DNA of 64,000 bases from Miltoncostaea oceani (GCF_018141545.1 NZ_CP064356.1:2121001-2185000), one strand, 5' to 3'. Positions 44,220 to 52,217 are shown, numbered from the stretch's first letter. Program-made: numbers and translations. Notes: generated by a model from the sequence alone, not told the origin.

Positions 44220-44567
44220 ATGGGCACCACGCCACCCCCCGAAGGCCCGCTCGACGACATCGACCCCGAGGACCTGCCGGTGGAGCCGCCCCTCGAGCTG
44301 GAGGAGCTCGACGACCTGGTCGACCGCACCATCGGCGACGCCCGGTCCGACGACCCCCTCGACCCCGCGCGGATCGCCGCGGAGGACGCCGGCGGCGGCG
44401 TCGCCGAGGGCTTCGAGCAGTCCGAGGCCCAGCTCATCGCGAACGCGACCGGCTTCGACGGCGGCGGCACCGAGCGCATCCTCGAGGACGCGTTCCCGGC
44501 CGAGGCGGAGCCCGACGAGGCCGTCTACGGCGAGGCCGACGAGGAGGACGTCTCGGAGGACGAGTAA
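44220..44567 (+). CDS. small highly acidic protein
   Basis: 115 residues with very high Asp/Glu content at both ends (DDIDPEDLPVEPPLELEELDD; EADEEDVSEDE) around a helical centre (EQSEAQLIANATGFDGGGTERILEDAF). It is soluble with no known domain. A strong GGAGG site precedes the ATG. It opens a run of small plus-strand stress-type proteins. Confidence 0.72.
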   Translation: MGTTPPPEGPLDDIDPEDLPVEPPLELEELDDLVDRTIGDARSDDPLDPARIAAEDAGGGVAEGFEQSEAQLIANATGFDGGGTERILEDAFPAEAEPDEAVYGEADEEDVSEDE

Positions 44568-44616
44568 CGCCCCGTCTCGCATGACGAGAGGCCTCCGCCG
44601 CGTCCGCGCCCATGCG

Positions 44617-44646
44617 TTGACAGCCGTCGGCACGTGGGCGTAGACC
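44617..44646 (+). promoter_or_regulatory. promoter of the DUF1059 gene
   Basis: A consensus TTGACA (44617-44622), 18-bp spacer and TAGACC (44641-44646). The leader then forms the hairpin annotated next. Confidence 0.5.
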
Positions 44647-44651
44647 GGACT

Positions 44652-44674
44652 CCCCCGTCCCCTCCGGACGGGGG
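44652..44674 (+). other. 5' leader hairpin before the DUF1059 gene
   Basis: CCCCCGTCC and GGACGGGGG pair perfectly (9 bp, 5-nt loop), about 20 nt before the ATG and just before the AAGGAGG site. It may stabilise or control translation of the message. Confidence 0.5.
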
Positions 44675-44693
44675 AACGTGAAGGAGGCATCGG

Positions 44694-44918
44694 ATGGCCC
44701 GGAAGATGGCGGACTGCCGTCGCTTCGAGAGCGATTCGGACTGCACGCTGACCATCATCGGCGACGAGGAGGAGGTCGTCCGCACCGCGGCCGAGCACGC
44801 CTCCTCGGTGCACGGTCACCACGACACGCCCGATCTGCGGGAACAGATCCGGGCGATGCTCGAGGACGAGGGCGCGTACGTGCCCGGCACGCGCGTGGCG
44901 GAGCCCTTCCCGGGCTGA
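44694..44918 (+). CDS. DUF1059 family protein
   Basis: 74 residues: MADCRRFESDSDCTLTIIGDEEEVVRTAAEHASSVHG followed by an acidic helix. This matches DUF1059 (C-R/D-x4-C...G.....AAEHA...H). The two cysteines and the AEHA/HGHH histidines could bind metal; the function is unknown. It has its own promoter and a leader hairpin, and a terminator hairpin follows. Confidence 0.85.
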   Translation: MARKMADCRRFESDSDCTLTIIGDEEEVVRTAAEHASSVHGHHDTPDLREQIRAMLEDEGAYVPGTRVAEPFPG

Positions 44919-44990
44919 CGTCCGCGACCCGCGTCGCACCGGGGCCGCGTCGCGGCCGCCGGGAGCGGGGAGCGGCCCCCTCATGACCGC

Positions 44991-45019
44991 GGTGGGCGCC
45001 CGGGGCTCGGGCGCCCACC
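44991..45019 (+). terminator. 11-bp perfect hairpin after the DUF1059 gene
   Basis: GGTGGGCGCCC and GGGCGCCCACC pair around a 7-nt loop, 72 nt past the stop, followed by CCTCCTCTC. Confidence 0.65.
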
Positions 45020-45151
45020 CCTCCTCTCGCCGCCCGCCGCCGGGAGGCGTACCATCGACGGTGGGAGCGTCTTCGCTGCGCGGCCGCCGAGGCGGGCCGC
45101 CCACCGCGGCCGGTCACGACGGCGGCCGGGAGGCCCGGGCCCATCCAGTCC

Positions 45152-46417
45152 ATGCTGGACTTCAGCAGGCGCGAGTGGTCGGTGCTCGCGCCGCTCGCCA
45201 CGGCGGGCTTCTTCGAGGTCTACGACGTCGCGCTGCTCACCCTCGCCGCGCCCCGCATCGCCCAGGGCCTCGGCGTCTCGATCGCGGCGTTCGGCATCGG
45301 CGTCGCGATCATCCGGCTCGCGACCCTCGGGAGCCTCCCGCTGCTGCGGCTCGCGGACCGCTTCGGCCGCCGGACCATGCTCATCGCCTCCCTCGCGCTC
45401 TTCACCCTCCTGACGGGCGCGACCGCGCTCGCATGGGGCCTCGTCGCGTTCGTCGTGCTGCAGAGCGGTGCCCGCGTCTTCCTCGCCTCGGAGGCGGCGC
45501 TCGCGAACCTCGTCGTCGCCGAGGAGCTCCGGCCCGACCGGCGCGGGACCGGCATCGCGACCCTCGGGATCATCTCGGGGCTGGGGTACGGCGCCGTCGC
45601 GGGGCTGCTGCTCGTCGTCCCCCTCACCCCCCTCGACTGGCGCCTCTTCTACGTGGTGGCGCTCGCCCCCCTCGCGGTCGCCGCGGTGCTGCGGCGCCGG
45701 CTGCCGGAGACCCGCTGCTTCGAGGTGGCGCGGGAGGAGTCCCGGGTGCAGACCTCGCTGTGGCCGCGGATCGCCCCGGACCTCCGCCGGCGGTTGTGGC
45801 GCGTCGTCGCCGTCGTCGGCGCGTTCGGCGCCGTCCAGACGAGCGGGTTCTTCTACGCCTCGGAGCTGGCGCAGACCGAGTACGGCTGGAACGGGGTCTT
45901 CACGGCGCTGATCCTCGCGGCCGCGGTCTTCGGGGTCCTGGGCTTCTGGCTGGGCGGGCGGATCGGGGACGTCGTCGGGCGCCGGCCGATGATCGCCCTC
46001 GCGATCGTGATGGGCGCCGCCGGGACGGTGCTGGTGTTCACGGAGGTCCGGGGCCTCTTCGCGCCGGGGTTCTTCCTGCTGGCGGCGGCGGGGTCGTGCT
46101 TCATCGCGTCGTCGGTGGCCTACATCGCGGAGCTGTTCCCCACCGAGGTCCGCGCGACGACGACGGCGTTCGTGCTGGCGTGCCAGGTCGCCGCCGGCTC
46201 GGTCGGCCTCGCCGTCCTCGGCGCCCTGTCGGGCGTGGTGGGCAGCTCGCTGCTCATGGTCGTCCTCGGCGCATGCCTCGCCCCGGCGGTGCTCTGCCTG
46301 CGGGGACTGCCGGAGACGGCGGGACGCGACCTCCTCCACGCGGCCCCCGCGGAGCCGCCGGTCGCCTCCGACGGCGGCGCGGGCGCGGCCGGCCCGGAGC
46401 CGCTCACGGCGCCGTGA
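45152..46417 (+). CDS. MFS transporter, sugar/metabolite-proton type
   Basis: 421 residues with 12 predicted membrane helices. MFS signature motifs are seen: LADRFGRR between helices 2 and 3, LGGRIGDVVGRRP in the second half, and FPTEVRATTTAFV, typical of the sugar/aromatic acid porter branch. The substrate is unknown. AGTCCA and TGGACT (6 bp, 3-nt loop) form a small hairpin that includes the ATG, which might reduce initiation. No regulator is adjacent. Confidence 0.9.
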   Translation: MLDFSRREWSVLAPLATAGFFEVYDVALLTLAAPRIAQGLGVSIAAFGIGVAIIRLATLGSLPLLRLADRFGRRTMLIASLALFTLLTGATALAWGLVAFVVLQSGARVFLASEAALANLVVAEELRPDRRGTGIATLGIISGLGYGAVAGLLLVVPLTPLDWRLFYVVALAPLAVAAVLRRRLPETRCFEVAREESRVQTSLWPRIAPDLRRRLWRVVAVVGAFGAVQTSGFFYASELAQTEYGWNGVFTALILAAAVFGVLGFWLGGRIGDVVGRRPMIALAIVMGAAGTVLVFTEVRGLFAPGFFLLAAAGSCFIASSVAYIAELFPTEVRATTTAFVLACQVAAGSVGLAVLGALSGVVGSSLLMVVLGACLAPAVLCLRGLPETAGRDLLHAAPAEPPVASDGGAGAAGPEPLTAP

Positions 46418-46488
46418 CGGGCGGGTGACGGCGGCCTGACGGCGGCGACCCAGACTCCCATGCGTCCACACCGACCGGGAGGGGTCCC

Positions 46489-46812
46489 CTGCACATCGTC
46501 ATCGTCACGTTCCGCCTGCAGGGCATCACGCACGAGGAGTTCACGGGGTTCACGACGGGCGTCGCGCCCGCGTTCGCCGACGTCCCCGGCCTGGTGGCGA
46601 AGGTCTGGCTCGCGGACGCCCACACCGGCGCCTACGGCGGCGTCCACCTCTTCGAGGACGCCGACGCGGCGGTCGCCTACCTGCGGTCGGACCTCTTCGA
46701 CCAGGCGGTGACGACGAACCCGCTGTTCACGGAGGTCGCGGTGCGGCGGGCGGCGGTGGTCGACGCGGCCACCGCGATCACCACGCCGGGACTCGCGGTC
46801 CCCGTCGGCTAG
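46489..46812 (+). CDS. YdhR-like (dimeric alpha/beta barrel) protein with apparent CTG start
   Basis: 107 residues reading, after the initiator, HIVIVTFRLQGITHEEF, then ...APAFADVPGLVAKVWL and YGGVHLFEDADAAVAYL. This is the layout of YdhR/ABM monooxygenase-like proteins. The family-conserved first strand (HIVIVTFRL) lies upstream of the first GTG (46594), so the true start must be near 46489. No ATG/GTG/TTG is available there, but a CTG follows GGGAGGGG by 4 nt. The reaction is unknown. Confidence 0.75.
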   Translation: MHIVIVTFRLQGITHEEFTGFTTGVAPAFADVPGLVAKVWLADAHTGAYGGVHLFEDADAAVAYLRSDLFDQAVTTNPLFTEVAVRRAAVVDAATAITTPGLAVPVG

Positions 46813-46967
46813 AGGAGGGCGGCGACGGCGAGCGCGACGCCGACCCAGAACGCGATGCACCCGCCGAAGGCGACGGCCCACACGGCGATCCTCGGCCAGT
46901 CGAGCCGGAGGGACGGCAGCGTGCGGGGTGCGGCCGCGGGGCGGGCGGTCGCGGCATACGGGGCCAT
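46809..46967 (-). CDS. small one-helix membrane protein, 52 aa
   Basis: An Ala/Pro-rich N-terminus and one C-terminal membrane helix (IAVWAVAFGGCIAFWVGVALAVAALL). The stop codon shares the palindrome CTAG with the stop of the convergent YdhR-like gene. The ribosome-binding site is weak, so this is a tentative call. Confidence 0.45.
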   Translation of the reverse strand: MAPYAATARPAAAPRTLPSLRLDWPRIAVWAVAFGGCIAFWVGVALAVAALL

Positions 46968-47081
46968 GCCGGGGATACTGGCCCTCCGCGGCCCCCGTGT
47001 GAACGGAGGTTTCCGGAGGTTCGTCCACATCCGCACGAACACCGGATCGCCTGAATCCGCGATACCGGGGCCCGGGGTGCC

Positions 47082-47528
47082 TCAGGGCGGGCTCCACCCC
47101 TCGAGGGGCGCCCGGGCCTCGTCGTGGAGGGCGGGTCCGTCCCAGCGGGTCGCGGGTGGGTCGCCGGGTGGGCGGACGGCGTCGTGCTGCCCGGTGGAGA
47201 GCGCGTACACGACCCGCCCGAGGCCGGCGTAGCCGATGGCGGTGGCGCACATCGCGCACGGCCGGCAGCTCGTGTACATCGTGGTGCCGCGCACGACCCC
47301 GGGTGCCAGCTCGCGCGCAGCCCAGCGGGCGAGCACGAGCTCGGGGTGGGCGGTCACGTCGCGCGCGGTGACGGTGCGGTTGCGGTCCTCGGCGAGGACG
47401 CGCCCGTCGGGTCCGACGAGGAGCGCCCCGTAGGGCTCGTCACCGGCGGCACGGGCCTCGTGCGCGAGGGCGATCGCCCGGCGCAGGTGCGCCACGTCGG
47501 TCTCCCCGATCCCTCCCGCCCCGCCCAT
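47082..47528 (-). CDS. nucleoside/guanine deaminase-like protein (CDA fold)
   Basis: 148 residues. The zinc-site motifs of the cytidine deaminase superfamily are seen as HPE (VTAHPELVLAR, in place of HAE) and SCRPCAMC (PCxxC). LVGPDGRVLAEDRNR and the C-terminal part resemble guanine deaminases and tRNA adenosine deaminase relatives. It would hydrolytically deaminate a base; which one cannot be told. No neighbour suggests a pathway. Confidence 0.87.
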   Translation of the reverse strand: MGGAGGIGETDVAHLRRAIALAHEARAAGDEPYGALLVGPDGRVLAEDRNRTVTARDVTAHPELVLARWAARELAPGVVRGTTMYTSCRPCAMCATAIGYAGLGRVVYALSTGQHDAVRPPGDPPATRWDGPALHDEARAPLEGWSPP

Positions 47529-47641
47529 CGCCCGACTCTACGAGACGGCGTCCTGATCGTCCCGTCCGGGCGATGGCGCCGGCCGTGCGGGCGGGCATAG
47601 GGTCGGACTCCGAGAGCGCGACTCCACCGCAGGGGGAACCC

Positions 47642-47926
47642 ATGTACGCGACCATCCGGATCTACGCGGACGCCGAGGGCCTGGCGGACGCGGTCGCCGA
47701 GCACCGGGAGGAGATCATCGGCCTCTTCATGCAGATCGAGGGCTTCCGGAGCTACCACATCGTGAAGACCGGCCCCGTCAGCGCGACCTCCGTCACGGTC
47801 TGCGACGACCGGGCCGGCGCGGAGGCCTCGAACCAGATCGCCCGGGACTACATCGCCGCGAATCTCGCGGACCTGACGATCGGTGCGCCCGAGGTGCACG
47901 TCGGCGAGGTGGCGATGTCCTCCTGA
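47642..47926 (+). CDS. small alpha/beta-barrel (ABM-like) protein, 94 aa
   Basis: MYATIRIYADAEGLADAVAEHREEI, then ...FMQIEGFRSYHIVKTG and SVTVCDDRAGAEASN. The beta-alpha-beta pattern with the GFRSY strand is typical of dimeric ferredoxin-like/ABM monooxygenase proteins. The function is unknown. TAGGGT at 47597-47602 may be its -10. It is similar in size and fold to the genes at 46489 and 47986, suggesting a local set of small barrel proteins. Confidence 0.78.
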   Translation: MYATIRIYADAEGLADAVAEHREEIIGLFMQIEGFRSYHIVKTGPVSATSVTVCDDRAGAEASNQIARDYIAANLADLTIGAPEVHVGEVAMSS

Positions 47927-47985
47927 CCACGGCCTACGGAACGGCCCGGACCGGTCCCCGGGCCGGGCGGACGAGGGGGACGACG

Positions 47986-48315
47986 ATGCCGCTCTACCTG
48001 TCGCAGTTCAGCTACACGCCCGAGACCTGGGCCCGGCTGATCGAGAACCCGGAGGACCGCGCGGCGGCCGCCCGGTCGTACATCGAGTCGGTCGGCGGGA
48101 CCCTCCACGGGTTCTGGTACGGGTTCGGCACCCACGACGGCCACACGCTGTGGGAGGCGCCGGACGACGTCTCCATGGCCGCGGTCGCCCTGGCGATCGG
48201 CGCGGGAGGTGCGGTCCACTCGTTCGAGACGACGGTGCTGCTGACGGTCGACGAGACGCTCGACGCCCTCCGCCGGGCCGGGGAGATCCGCTACCGCCCA
48301 CCGGGGACCGCGTAG
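47986..48315 (+). CDS. GYD-domain protein
   Basis: 109 residues: PLYLSQFSYTPETWARLIENPEDR, SVGGTLHGFWYGFGTHDGHTLWEAPDD, and a helix-strand ending in TVLLTVDETLDALRRAG. These match the GYD family (usually with a G-Y-D motif; here GTHDG). The family is uncharacterised and forms an alpha/beta-barrel-like fold. The ATG follows a GAGGGGGA site. Confidence 0.85.
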   Translation: MPLYLSQFSYTPETWARLIENPEDRAAAARSYIESVGGTLHGFWYGFGTHDGHTLWEAPDDVSMAAVALAIGAGGAVHSFETTVLLTVDETLDALRRAGEIRYRPPGTA

Positions 48316-48347
48316 CGCGGCCGGCGCCCCCTGGCCGGGCCCGCCGG

Positions 48348-48377
48348 TTGACAGGGGCGCGGCGCCGCGCGCATCCT
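48348..48377 (+). promoter_or_regulatory. promoter of the DUF4177 gene
   Basis: TTGACA (48348-48353), 18-bp spacer, CATCCT (48372-48377), 6 nt, then the ATG at 48384. It predicts a leaderless message. Confidence 0.5.
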
Positions 48378-48383
48378 CCGGGC

Positions 48384-48569
48384 ATGCAGAAGTGGGAGTA
48401 CCTCGTCGTCCCCCTGCAGGAGGCCGGTGGACTCAGGAAGTCCGGCGACATGACGCCCGACCGCCTCAACGAGCTCGGTTCGGAGGGGTGGGAGGCGGTC
48501 GGACTGACGCTGAAGAAGGGCGATCTGGTCGCGTGGCCGGTCGTCCTGCTCAAGCGCCCCGTCGACTGA
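48384..48569 (+). CDS. DUF4177 small protein
   Basis: 61 residues: MQKWEYLVVPLQE, LNELGSEGWEAVGL and VLLKRP. This is the compact beta-alpha-beta DUF4177 pattern (KWEYKVV...LN..G.EGWEL). The function is unknown. It is preceded by a consensus -35 and has no ribosome-binding site. Confidence 0.88.
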   Translation: MQKWEYLVVPLQEAGGLRKSGDMTPDRLNELGSEGWEAVGLTLKKGDLVAWPVVLLKRPVD

Positions 48570-48801
48570 GGGCGGTGACGCCCGGCCGGGCGCGCGCCGG
48601 CCTGGGGCACGAACGGCCGTAGTACCCCGCAGCCGGCCTCCGGGCGCGCGCGAATGGCGGACGGCCCCACGCGGTGATGTGGTGGCCGCATGCCCGGTCC
48701 CCTCGTCGGAGGCGGCGACCCGGGTCGTCGTCGATCGGTCGGGCGGGGCTCCGAGCTCCCGGCGCATCCAATGCGTCCCCCACGAGCTGAAGGAGGTCCC
48801 C

Positions 48802-49056
48802 ATGAACAGGCTCGTCCTCGCCGGCGTCGTGATCGCCGGCGTCGCGATCGCCGCGAGGCGCTTCGCGCCGCGGCTCCCCGAGGTGGACATCGGCAGGGCC
48901 ATCGCGGCGATGCCCGACAGCGCGCCGCCCAAGTGGGTGTTCAACAACGTCACCGCGATCCGCGAGAACACCGAGCGCATCCTGGAGATCCTGGAGGGAC
49001 GCGCGGCGTCGCCCGGGGGCGAGCCCCCCGGGGCCGGGCCCTCGTCCCCCGTGTGA
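48802..49056 (+). CDS. small protein with N-terminal membrane helix, 84 aa
   Basis: A short N-terminal hydrophobic helix (LVLAGVVIAGVAIAA), a Pro/Arg segment (RRFAPRLPEVDIGRAIAAMPDSAPPKW) and a helix (AIRENTERILEILEG). It has a strong AAGGAGG site. No family was recognised. The MPDSAPPKW..FNN..AIREN pattern may be a conserved helical hairpin. Confidence 0.68.
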   Translation: MNRLVLAGVVIAGVAIAARRFAPRLPEVDIGRAIAAMPDSAPPKWVFNNVTAIRENTERILEILEGRAASPGGEPPGAGPSSPV

Positions 49057-49232
49057 GCCGGCCGGGTCGGCGGCGCGCCCCTGATGAGCGGCCGGCGAGC
49101 CGATCCGGGGCCGGGTCGACAGTGCGCTTCTCGACACCTCGCCGCATGCGGGGGGATCTTGCAGACGGGGGGCGGGAGCGACGTCGCGCCCTCCCGCGGT
49201 GCGTTCGACCACCGGGTCACTCCCTGAGAGGA

Positions 49233-49269
49233 CCCCGTCCCCACCGGCGACCCCGCACGGGGGACGGGG
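49233..49269. terminator. 10-bp hairpin between convergent genes
   Basis: CCCCGTCCCC and GGGGACGGGG pair around a 17-nt loop, between the small membrane gene (stop 49056) and the SnoaL-like gene (stop 49302). Confidence 0.5.
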
Positions 49270-49301
49270 CGCCGGGGGGCGGGGCACGCGCACGACTCCG
49301 T

Positions 49302-49739
49302 CTACCTGGCCGGGCCGGCCGTCACCCCGCCGATGCTCAGCATGAGGGCGAGCGAGTCGAAGTAGTGGTCCATGACGGCGATCCGCCCGTCCGCCATCGT
49401 CATCGCCATGCAGGCGGGCGTGGCGACGGGGCGGTTCGTCGGCGCGATCATCGACCCGTCGGGGGCCGGCATGGGCCCGACGTGGTGGGCGCGCCACACG
49501 ACCTGCAGGGCGCACCGCTCCCCGCACGCCACCACGTCGACCAGCTCGCCGTGGTGCTCGGGCCCGAGGCCGTCCTTCCAGCCCCTGATGAGCTCGACGG
49601 CCGCGTCCGCCCCCGACGCGTCCCGGCCCGTGCCGTGCTCGCGGTAGACGAAGCCGTCCGCGAGCGTCGCGCGGAAGGCCTCCCAGTCGTTCTCGTTGAA
49701 GGCCCGGAGCATCTCCCGGGCGACTGCCTCAGAGTCCAT
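49302..49739 (-). CDS. SnoaL/NTF2-like protein
   Basis: 145 residues: AREMLRAFNENDWEAFRATLADGFVYREHGTGRD, VELIRGWKDGLGP, CALQVVWRAHHVG and MADGRIAVMDHYFD. This matches the ester cyclase/SnoaL branch of the NTF2 fold, which catalyses polyketide cyclisation or serves as a small-molecule binding fold. The substrate is unknown. The ATG is set by GGAGG 9 nt upstream. Confidence 0.85.
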   Translation of the reverse strand: MDSEAVAREMLRAFNENDWEAFRATLADGFVYREHGTGRDASGADAAVELIRGWKDGLGPEHHGELVDVVACGERCALQVVWRAHHVGPMPAPDGSMIAPTNRPVATPACMAMTMADGRIAVMDHYFDSLALMLSIGGVTAGPAR

Positions 49740-50075
49740 TGCGATGACCTCCCGCCGTGTGTGCCGTGCTCCATCCATACGGCCTGCCACCCGACGACGT
49801 CATCGGAGGCGATCCGACCGTCTCCTGCGGTTCGTCCGCAGCGGCCGCGGCGTCGATGCCGAGTCGTCGGGTCGCGTCCCTGCCGTCCCACGCATGCGTC
49901 GGGCGGCCCGGGGACGACGACGGTCCCCCACGCGAACGGGCCGATGGCCACACCGCCCACCGGCGTCCCCCACCCCCCACCGACCCCGCCACGGCGCCGG
50001 CGATGGCAGCCGGGAACCGGGGGGAGCGCCGCCGCCGCGACCGAGACGTCCGCGTGCCGCGCGAGCCCGCTCGGC
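49740..50075. other. intergenic stretch with nothing recognised
   Basis: About 340 bp between the SnoaL-like gene and the DUF72 gene fragment. No convincing coding frame, RNA gene or strong hairpin was seen on either strand. Confidence 0.5.
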
Positions 50076-50168
50076 CTAGCGGTTCAGCAGCTCCGTGAAC
50101 CGCGCGGCATTCCGCAGCGCGTAGTCGCGTGCGTTGTTGTTGAACTGCAACGCGACGTCCGCAGCCAT
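50076..50168 (-). pseudogene. orphan 3' fragment of a DUF72 gene
   Basis: 31 codons ending at a TAG. It reads ADVALQFNNNARDYALRNAA followed by RFTELLNR, matching the C-terminus of the intact DUF72 protein at 52507-53424 (VAVVFNNNARDYALRNASRF). The rest of the gene is absent here. At the DNA level a 59-bp block is 54/59 identical to the 3' end of the intact gene. It marks the outer edge of the island 50.1-52.6 kb. Confidence 0.8.
50086..50144 (-). repeat. 59-bp direct repeat, left copy (att-like)
   Basis: 54 of 59 positions are identical to 52538-52596, in the same orientation. It lies inside the DUF72 3' fragment. The longest exact block is 20 bp. It is interpreted as an old attachment-site duplication at the end of the DUF72 gene. 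Confidence 0.75.
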
Positions 50169-50184
50169 GCGGCTTTCCGGCGCG

Positions 50185-50220
50185 TGGACAACGTCTTGGA
50201 CAACCGCTTGGACAAGACAC
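50185..50220 (+). repeat. three tandem 12-bp repeats
   Basis: TGGACAACgtct, TGGACAACcgct and TGGACAAGacac follow one another just inside the left island edge. A two-copy version (TGGACAACgccc, TGGACAAatcc) occurs inside the right edge at 52419-52441. Read in plus they encode LDN/LDK repeats. Confidence 0.7.
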
Positions 50221-50346
50221 TCGGTCGCGCTCTCTGCTTCATCTGGACTTCCGCGCGCATCAACCGGGCCAACAGCGACCCTGAACCGACTTGCTTGGCG
50301 ATGCCCGTATGGGATTGGGTGGCCAGGACCCGAAGCGGAGGGCACG

Positions 50347-50784
50347 ATGGGTTCGCTAAGACTCGCCGACCTGCCAACAGACGAGAGTGCGCGCCTTTCT
50401 GCTGGCGTCATAATCAAGACGAAGCAGCTCGTGTTGGACCACATGACGTCTCACGCGATCGCGGCCAATAGCCCGGTTCGGAGTGAGCGTCGCGCCGCCA
50501 AGAAGGCGTCCAAGCACGAGTTGTCGGAGTTGCTCGACACGCTCAAGGCACTCGGACTTGGCGAAGGGGAGGCAAGAGAGCTGGCGCTTGGGGCCTACCG
50601 CGATGCTTCGGCGGGGCGGCCCCCCATCAGCGATCTGGTCAGCCTCGAAGCGGTTGCCGAAGACGCTTGGTCGCGAATCATCGACACGCTGGACTCGGGT
50701 GGCTACATCCATCGTGCCGATGCGATCGCCTTCATGAGGAGTCACGAAGCTGGCCGAACGGCGAGCCCCTCGGCAGGCGCGTGA
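50347..50784 (+). CDS. island hypothetical protein A, 145 aa
   Basis: A soluble, helix-rich protein: DLPTDESARLSAGVIIKTKQ, RSERRAAKKASKHELSELLD, LGLGEGEARELALGAYRDA. No family was recognised. The ATG has GGAGG 5 nt upstream. Codon use has clearly more A/T-containing codons than the rest of the window, as for the other island genes. The next gene starts 6 nt after its stop, so the two form a pair. Confidence 0.65.
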   Translation: MGSLRLADLPTDESARLSAGVIIKTKQLVLDHMTSHAIAANSPVRSERRAAKKASKHELSELLDTLKALGLGEGEARELALGAYRDASAGRPPISDLVSLEAVAEDAWSRIIDTLDSGGYIHRADAIAFMRSHEAGRTASPSAGA

Positions 50785-50790
50785 CGGTCC

Positions 50791-51171
50791 GTGGGCATAT
50801 TCCGACGCAAGCCCCCTAAGCCGCCTTGGCACCAGTGGGTTGCTCAGGCCAAGGGACAGCAGACCACCGCCTCCAACCTCATCGAGGAAAACGCCGCGCA
50901 TCCCAGTGTTCGCAGGGCCTCGGAAGAGGGAAAGCTCGCCAAGGCCATGACCCGTCTGGACTTCGCAGCGAAGTCCTTGCACGGGGCCTACCGCGCTGGC
51001 GCGTCCTGCGAAGAGATCGCGCGCGAATGGCTGGGCGACGACGACCCAGGAAGCGTCGAGCGAGTGCGGGCCGTTCTCGAAGACGGTGCTGCCCTCCGGC
51101 AGGGGTACGCCGACGCCTTGCCTGACATGGCCCTGCCCGACACAGGCTGGCACGAGAGCGCCCTCTCCTAA
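50791..51171 (+). CDS. island hypothetical protein B, 126 aa
   Basis: It starts at a GTG 6 nt after gene A: MGIFRRKPPKPPWHQWVAQA, a Pro/Lys-rich head, then helices (SNLIEENAAHPSVRRASEEG, CEEIAREWLGDD). No catalytic motif or membrane segment is seen. Paired with gene A it could be a two-gene accessory module, but I cannot assign a function. Confidence 0.62.
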   Translation: MGIFRRKPPKPPWHQWVAQAKGQQTTASNLIEENAAHPSVRRASEEGKLAKAMTRLDFAAKSLHGAYRAGASCEEIAREWLGDDDPGSVERVRAVLEDGAALRQGYADALPDMALPDTGWHESALS

Positions 51172-51274
51172 CTTCGCTGCGCCGCCCGCCAGGCGTCCAT
51201 CCGGTCCCCGGCGGACGGGAGTAGGTGGTGGCCTGAGCGTTCACGAGGGCCCCCGGCCCCCCACCGTGATCCGA

Positions 51275-51904
51275 TCACAGCTTCGGCAGAAGGGCGGCCA
51301 CCTCTATCTCGGCGCCGAAGAGGAGGTCTCGGAATTCCTCTCGCGTCGGCGGGGGGCGACCTCCGAAAGCATCGAGGGGGAGCACCACAGCATTCAGCGC
51401 GGACACCAGCGCCTCACACGCGGGGAGATCAAGGCTCCCCTTGAAGTGGAGGGCTTGCTCCAGGTCCGCCTTCTGCGTCCATATCTCCTCGCATCTGAGC
51501 GGCTTATCGGCGGGTTTCGGGTACCGGCTCGGCACGACCGGCACGACCAATGCGGGACCTCGGGAAAGACGTTCCAGGGGCTCCTGGATCCTGCGGAGGC
51601 GATCGAGGCGATCAAGGTCAGACAGGCTCCTGGCCGTCGTCTGGAGATCGTCGAGAGCCGACTTCGCGTCGGCGAGAACCTCATGGAGTTGACGGCTGTC
51701 TTCAGTCGCTGCGACCGCCACGAAGATGGCCCAGACCCCGAGGAGCGTTCCGATGATCGCAAGCGCATAGCTCACCCCTGAACCGCGCCAGAGCCCGAAG
51801 GAGAAGGCGACGGCCAGTACGGTCGGGACGATGAGGAACGCGGCCGCCTCCCAGGTCTTCTGATCGAACCTGCGCCAGGAGTAGGGAGGGGGCCGCTCGC
51901 TCAC
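51275..51904 (-). CDS. island membrane protein with cytoplasmic coiled coil, 209 aa
   Basis: Two membrane helices (AAAFLIVPTVLAVAFSFGLW and VSYALAIIGTLLGVWAIFVAV, about 20-68) are followed by a probable coiled coil (LHEVLADAKSALDDLQTTAR, DLDRLDRLRRIQEPLERL) and a C-terminal helical domain. No family was recognised. The GTG start has AGGA immediately before it. The gene is convergent with the gene pair A/B and lies in the lower-GC island. Confidence 0.65.
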   Translation of the reverse strand: MSERPPPYSWRRFDQKTWEAAAFLIVPTVLAVAFSFGLWRGSGVSYALAIIGTLLGVWAIFVAVAATEDSRQLHEVLADAKSALDDLQTTARSLSDLDRLDRLRRIQEPLERLSRGPALVVPVVPSRYPKPADKPLRCEEIWTQKADLEQALHFKGSLDLPACEALVSALNAVVLPLDAFGGRPPPTREEFRDLLFGAEIEVAALLPKL

Positions 51905-51941
51905 TCCTGCGGAGCGTAACGGCGCCGGGGGACGCCTTCGC

Positions 51942-52217
51942 TCACAGCCCCGCCGCAGCTCGCACCAGCTCGTCCCGCACTCGCGCCAGCACGGCTAGGC
52001 GCTCGGGGTCGTCACCGGCTGCGTCGATGTCCCTGGCCAGGTCGTCGCGCATGGCGACCAGCCGCTCCGGGTTGGCGCGCAGGTCCGCACGGATGGCGGC
52101 CAGCTCCTCCCGCCCTGCCATGAGGCCGTCGCCGAGGGCGGCCCACGGCCCCGCGTGGACGGTGTCGCGGGCAGTCAGGTAGTCGGTGCAGGCGGCGGCC
52201 ACGCTCGCGCCGTGCAC
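51942..52217 (-). CDS. small helical protein, probably 5'-frameshifted
   Basis: 91 residues, very helical (EELAAIRADLRANPERLVAM, RDDLARDIDAAG, LAVLARVRDELVRAA). A GTG at 52217 is the first start in frame, but the same frame reads sensible protein upstream (TIAGCGDPHDLTPAIEA). A strong GAGGAGG-ATG at 52292 begins an 18-codon peptide (MTEHDRPAPSRAAATRTT) in another frame. The most likely history is one gene of about 115 codons starting at 52292 that suffered a frameshift. No family was recognised. Confidence 0.55.
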   Translation of the reverse strand: MHGASVAAACTDYLTARDTVHAGPWAALGDGLMAGREELAAIRADLRANPERLVAMRDDLARDIDAAGDDPERLAVLARVRDELVRAAAGL

